Translations under genes and position numbers: made by a program
Part shown: piece after piece, positions 60,603 through 64,000 of the stretch
Layout of the letters: each line of letters starts with the position of its first letter
Numbering within the stretch: the first letter of the stretch is position 1
Assembly: GCA_040217815.1 (NCBI GenBank)
Contig: JBEHWI010000012.1
Coordinates: forward strand, 30,625 to 94,624
Origin: UBA5314 sp040217815
Lineage (GTDB): Bacteria; Bacillota; Syntrophomonadia; Syntrophomonadales; Syntrophomonadaceae
Reading direction: 5' to 3'
Length of the DNA stretch: 64,000 nucleotides
The notes under the pieces: generated by a model
Seen by the model: only the letters and a program-made list of their open reading frames with translations
What the model was told of the DNA's origin: nothing
Database searches by the model: none

Positions 60603-61923
60603 CCTCCCACCAGGTGAAGAAGGCGACAAAGTCCTAAAGCTAGCCGCTACACGCGAGAAAGCCGCAAAATCTACAGGCAAAAGCAAAACGGCCAAGGGAT
60701 CAGGAAAACACTTACCCCCTGAAGGCCGCTATGAACCGGTAATAACTTGCCTCGATGATATCGAAGCGGAAGAAGTAGCCTGGCTCTGGCCGGGCTACAT
60801 TGCTCTTCGTAAGATTTGCCTTGTGGAAGGCGATCCATCACACGGTAAGACCTGGGTTACTCTTGCTATTGCAGCGGCTATAAGTCAAGGTTGGCCTTTG
60901 CCGGACCAGGATACCGGGATTAATCAACAAACTGAACTTGAGCCTGCAAGTGTAATCTATATGACAGCTGAGGATGGACTAAGCGATACCATTAAACCTC
61001 GCATGATTAATCTTGGCGCCGATTGTGACAAGATCTATGTTATCGAAGGGCAGCGCCAGGGTGATAAGGAAATGGAACCGGTCACGATGCAGGATCTGGA
61101 TATATTGCGGCAAGCTATGGAACAGGTCAAGCCGGCACTCCTTATTATTGACCCTCTACAGGGCTTCCTTGGGGCAGGAGTGGACATGCATCGGGCAAAT
61201 GAAACTCGGCCAGTGCTTACTGGAATATTGAGACTGGCAGAGGAATTTAACTGCGCTGTGGTTATAATCCGTCACCTGAATAAGAGCAGCGGCGGTAAAG
61301 CCGCATATCGGGGGATGGGCTCAATAGACTTTACAGCCACGGCCCGTACGGTTCTCCTCGTTGGAAAGGACCCGGACGATCCACATAAGCGGATTGTAAT
61401 ACCAACGAAATGCAATGTAGGCGCTGAAGGTGTACCAGTGGCTTTTACCTTGACTCCAGAGGAAGGTTTTCGGTGGGCGGGCAAAGCTGATAGAACAGCG
61501 GAGGATCTGCTCTACCCTCAAGCTAAAGAAGACGACGGCAACGAAAAGGGCAAAGTAGACGAGGCGCAGGATTTCCTGGAAGATATTTTGCAGGATGGAC
61601 CCGTATCATCAAATGAGATTTTTTCAAAGGCAGGAAAAGCCGGCATATCAAAAGCAAGCATAAGGAGAGCCAAAGAACTCCTAAATATCCAGGCTTACCG
61701 CGAACCCGGGAAGGGAAGAGAGGCCGCCTGGATGTGGCGAATTAGAAGCTCAAACATTTCAAATGAGCATCTTGAGCAAGTAATTGAAACCCCCAAAAAT
61801 ACGGGCTTAGAAATAGATGCTCAAGATGCTCAATCTAAGTTGTTTGAACAAGTAAAAAAACCTTCATGGTCTGATGTTGGCCGCCCTATTGACCTGGATG
61901 CCAGAGAGAGGGGGCGGTCTTAA
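60583..61923 (+). CDS. RepA/RegA-like AAA ATPase (replicative helicase)
   Basis: A 446-residue RecA-fold ATPase. Walker A is EGDPSHGKTWVTLAIAAAI near residue 85, Walker B LLIIDPLQGFL near 185, and a sensor block VVIIRHLNKSSGGKAAYRGMGS near 228. This is the hexameric helicase type of plasmid RepA and phage replication modules. The C-terminal 150 residues are a charged winged-helix region (ILQDGPVSSNEIFSKAGKAGISKASIRRAKELL). It overlaps the CHC2 protein upstream and the helicase gene downstream by one base. Confidence 0.88.
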   Translation: MENYFDSLPPGEEGDKVLKLAATREKAAKSTGKSKTAKGSGKHLPPEGRYEPVITCLDDIEAEEVAWLWPGYIALRKICLVEGDPSHGKTWVTLAIAAAISQGWPLPDQDTGINQQTELEPASVIYMTAEDGLSDTIKPRMINLGADCDKIYVIEGQRQGDKEMEPVTMQDLDILRQAMEQVKPALLIIDPLQGFLGAGVDMHRANETRPVLTGILRLAEEFNCAVVIIRHLNKSSGGKAAYRGMGSIDFTATARTVLLVGKDPDDPHKRIVIPTKCNVGAEGVPVAFTLTPEEGFRWAGKADRTAEDLLYPQAKEDDGNEKGKVDEAQDFLEDILQDGPVSSNEIFSKAGKAGISKASIRRAKELLNIQAYREPGKGREAAWMWRIRSSNISNEHLEQVIETPKNTGLEIDAQDAQSKLFEQVKKPSWSDVGRPIDLDARERGRS

Positions 61924-63590
61924 TGCTATCCCTACGCGACTACCAGCAGGAGGCCCTTCAATCTATCTTAAAAGAGTACACTGCCGGAATTAGCCGCCAA
62001 CTGGTAGCCCTCCCCACCGGTACAGGCAAGACTATTCTTTTTGCAGCGCTGGCCCGGGAGTTAAACCGGACAACAATGATAATAGCCCACCGGGAAGAAC
62101 TTCTCCAGCAGGCCCGGGATAAGATGCTGATGCTCTGGCCGGAGGCCGATATAGGCATAATCAAGGCTGAACGTAATGAAATTGACCATCAGATTCTCAT
62201 TGCCAGCATACAGACCATTTCCAGGCCCCGCAGGTTGCAGGAGTTAATGGAAAGGGGATTATCCCTCCTGATCATTGACGAGGCTCACCACAGCGCAGCA
62301 GGAACCTATCAGAAGGTCATCAAGGAATTAGGCTTCATGGACGCAGACCCCGGCAGGCTTCTTGTGGGTGTGACTGCCACACCTTCCAGGGGGGACAAGA
62401 TAGGCCTTGACTCTATATTTCAAAAAGTAGTCTATCAGCGGTCATTACCTACTATGGTACGAGCTGGTTATCTATCTGACCTGAAGGCGATCAGGGTGAA
62501 GGCCGAAACGGACCTTAAGGGCATCCACACCCGGGCCGGGGACTTCGCACCTGGGGAGCTTGAGGCCGCAGTAAACACGGCCGAACGCAACAAAATTATT
62601 GTAGCCTCATTTAAACAGTATGCCGAGAACCGCAGGGCGGCCGCCTTTTGTGCAGGCGTACAGCACGCGCAGGACCTTGCCGAATGCTTCAACCAAGCAG
62701 GTATAAAGGCGGCAGCTGTATGGGGCGCTATGGACCCGCAGGAGCGCCGGGCTGCCCTCCATGCATACGAGCAAGGGGAAATACGGGTATTGACCAATTG
62801 TGAGATCCTGGCCGAAGGCTGGGACTCGCCGGCCACAGACTGCTTGCTTATGGCCAGGCCAACTAAAAGCAGTCCATTATACATGCAGATGATCGGCAGA
62901 GGGACAAGGACCTACCCAGGGAAAGAAGATTGCCTGATTATCGAATTCACTGCCAACAGGCATGATATTGCCACCCTGGGCGGGCTTACCGGTCTGCCCA
63001 TAAGAAACAAGCAGACGGTGCTCCAAGCCATGCAGGAAGAGCAAGAGAAGAAGGAACAGGCTGCTAAGGCCGAGGCGAAGGCCACGCGGGTAATCGCCAA
63101 AGAGTTTGATATCCTGGACCGTTCGTCTTTCCGTTGGCATCAAGCGGGCAAAGAATGGCGCCTGCCGATTGCACCGCGGCGTTATATTCAACTACGCGAA
63201 GGAGAACCAGGAAAATATACAGTGGCTCTTGCAGCAGAAGGCATAGGCTTTTTAAGTCTTGCTGACGATGCTTTACCCTTCGGATACGCGCAGGGTGTAG
63301 CAGAAGACTATGCCCGGCAGTACGCACAGGGCTTTGCGCGTAAAGATGCCAAGTGGGCGGTGAAGCCCGCGACATTGAAACAGGCGAAGCTACTGACGAA
63401 ACTAAGGATCAAATTTGATCAAGGTATTAACCGGGCTGAGGCTGCCCGGTTAATAGACGAAGAATTAGCCCGCAGGAAGGCAGAACCGGCGACAAGAAAG
63501 CAGGTTGCCTTCCTTAAACAGTTAGGCGTTCGGATACCTGAAGGATTAACGAAACAGGGGGCCCGGCATTTAATATCGGGCAACGTATAG
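61923..63590 (+). CDS. DEAD/DEAH-box helicase (SSL2/RAD25-like)
   Basis: A 555-residue superfamily 2 helicase. Motif I is LPTGTGKT (about residue 29), motif Ia IIAHREELLQQA, motif II LIIDEAHHSAAG, motif III VGVTATPSR, and motifs V and VI fall in TNCEILAEGWDSPATDCLLMARPTKS and MIGRGTR. The C-terminal 150 residues after about 385 are an accessory basic region with repeated T-KQ-FLK-LGV-type segments (TLKQAKLLTKLRIKF, TRKQVAFLKQLGVRI). It completes a primase-ATPase-helicase replication block. Confidence 0.9.
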   Translation: MLSLRDYQQEALQSILKEYTAGISRQLVALPTGTGKTILFAALARELNRTTMIIAHREELLQQARDKMLMLWPEADIGIIKAERNEIDHQILIASIQTISRPRRLQELMERGLSLLIIDEAHHSAAGTYQKVIKELGFMDADPGRLLVGVTATPSRGDKIGLDSIFQKVVYQRSLPTMVRAGYLSDLKAIRVKAETDLKGIHTRAGDFAPGELEAAVNTAERNKIIVASFKQYAENRRAAAFCAGVQHAQDLAECFNQAGIKAAAVWGAMDPQERRAALHAYEQGEIRVLTNCEILAEGWDSPATDCLLMARPTKSSPLYMQMIGRGTRTYPGKEDCLIIEFTANRHDIATLGGLTGLPIRNKQTVLQAMQEEQEKKEQAAKAEAKATRVIAKEFDILDRSSFRWHQAGKEWRLPIAPRRYIQLREGEPGKYTVALAAEGIGFLSLADDALPFGYAQGVAEDYARQYAQGFARKDAKWAVKPATLKQAKLLTKLRIKFDQGINRAEAARLIDEELARRKAEPATRKQVAFLKQLGVRIPEGLTKQGARHLISGNV

Positions 63591-63653
63591 GGGGCGGGTT
63601 TAAACCGTCCCCTTCTATATCCAGTTTAAATATCAACGAAAGGTGTGGTGTTA

Positions 63654-64000
63654 ATGACAACCCGGATTGACCGATTGCGATTTGCGGCTCGACGACTGGA
63701 GAACCCAGCCCTAAATGAAGATGAACGAAACGATGTTTCCCGTAGGATATTTGCCAATGAAATAATTTGGACCCGGCGAGAAATACGAGGAGCCATCAAC
63801 AACCTTATTCCCTTATGTGTTAAGAGCAGGCAAATACGGCAACTCCTTGAGATGGAAAAAGCCCAGACGGTCAAAAACAGTGACGCTATATTTCATCTAA
63901 ATAAAGCCTGCGAAGCCGCAAATAACGCAATTTTCTCTTGGAACGATGTATTAGACCAGTATGGGAAGACGGTTTTGACGTTGTTGGAGTTGTACAAGGA
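63654..64000 (+). CDS. Hypothetical protein, partial (runs off the window)
   Basis: An open frame from ATG 63654, behind GAAAGGTGTGG, to the window end with no stop (115 complete codons). The product starts MTTRIDRLRFAARRLENPAL and is helical and charged throughout. It follows the helicase gene by 63 bases on the same strand and is probably part of the element's replication operon. No family is recognised. Confidence 0.65.
   Translation, partial: MTTRIDRLRFAARRLENPALNEDERNDVSRRIFANEIIWTRREIRGAINNLIPLCVKSRQIRQLLEMEKAQTVKNSDAIFHLNKACEAANNAIFSWNDVLDQYGKTVLTLLELYK

Noticed and set aside
1..64000. CRISPR array
   Set aside because: No regularly spaced repeats of 23-40 bases seen anywhere in the window.

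Overview
This window reads like a chromosome segment of an anaerobic, low-to-mid GC Firmicute close to Syntrophomonas and other fatty-acid-oxidising syntrophs. That placement is inference. It rests on two adjacent beta-oxidation gene sets with no sugar pathways, sigma-54 activators beside them, a large cobalamin block, strong Shine-Dalgarno sites and frequent TTG and GTG starts.

Layout. Positions 1-3.4 kb hold the phosphate uptake genes pstC-pstA-pstB-phoU; pstS is not visible. From 3.5 to 12.3 kb lie housekeeping and accessory genes: a metallo-beta-lactamase-fold hydrolase, a Lon-like protease, a lipoprotein, a chemoreceptor, cysteine-cluster and zinc-ribbon proteins, an alpha/beta hydrolase coupled to a TVP38-type membrane protein, and a polysaccharide deacetylase. 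From 12.3 to 26.2 kb is a cobalamin regulon under three B12 riboswitches. The first precedes cobT. The second precedes cbiA-cbiX-cobU-cobQ-cbiB-cobO-cobS-cobD-cobC. The third precedes btuF-btuC-btuD and a second cobU. From 26.3 to 44.6 kb is the fatty-acid region. A ferredoxin-PAS-PAS sigma-54 activator precedes hbd-crt-thiolase-acyl-CoA dehydrogenase. A PAS-type sigma-54 activator on the minus strand diverges from a CoA-transferase, a fadN-like fusion, a thiolase, a second large acyl-CoA dehydrogenase and a second crotonase. Both sets have a clear -24/-12 promoter with candidate upstream activator sites.

From 44.7 to 52.7 kb the sequence is looser. It holds a small helical protein, remnants of a hydrolase and of a CoA-transferase, an HD-GYP protein, two secreted proteins with copper-amine-oxidase-type repeats (and the wreck of a third), and a TIR-TM-TPR protein. 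From 52.8 kb the window is mobile-element territory. Two copies of the 3' end of a tRNA-Arg gene (52805 and 58172) suggest two elements stacked in one tRNA site. The first, about 5.4 kb, carries a complete-looking RiPP cassette (PqqD-like chaperone, radical SAM/SPASM enzyme, 59-residue precursor, HprK-like kinase, SipW-like peptidase) and a broken tyrosine integrase. The second runs off the right edge with a divergent unknown protein, an excisionase-like protein, a CHC2 zinc-finger primase domain protein, a RepA-like ATPase, a DEAD-box helicase and a partial gene.

The RiPP cassette on the relic element is the best candidate for an undescribed system. The ferredoxin-containing sigma-54 activator next to beta-oxidation genes is the best candidate for new regulation. 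All functional statements come from reading motifs and gene order; no database search was run.
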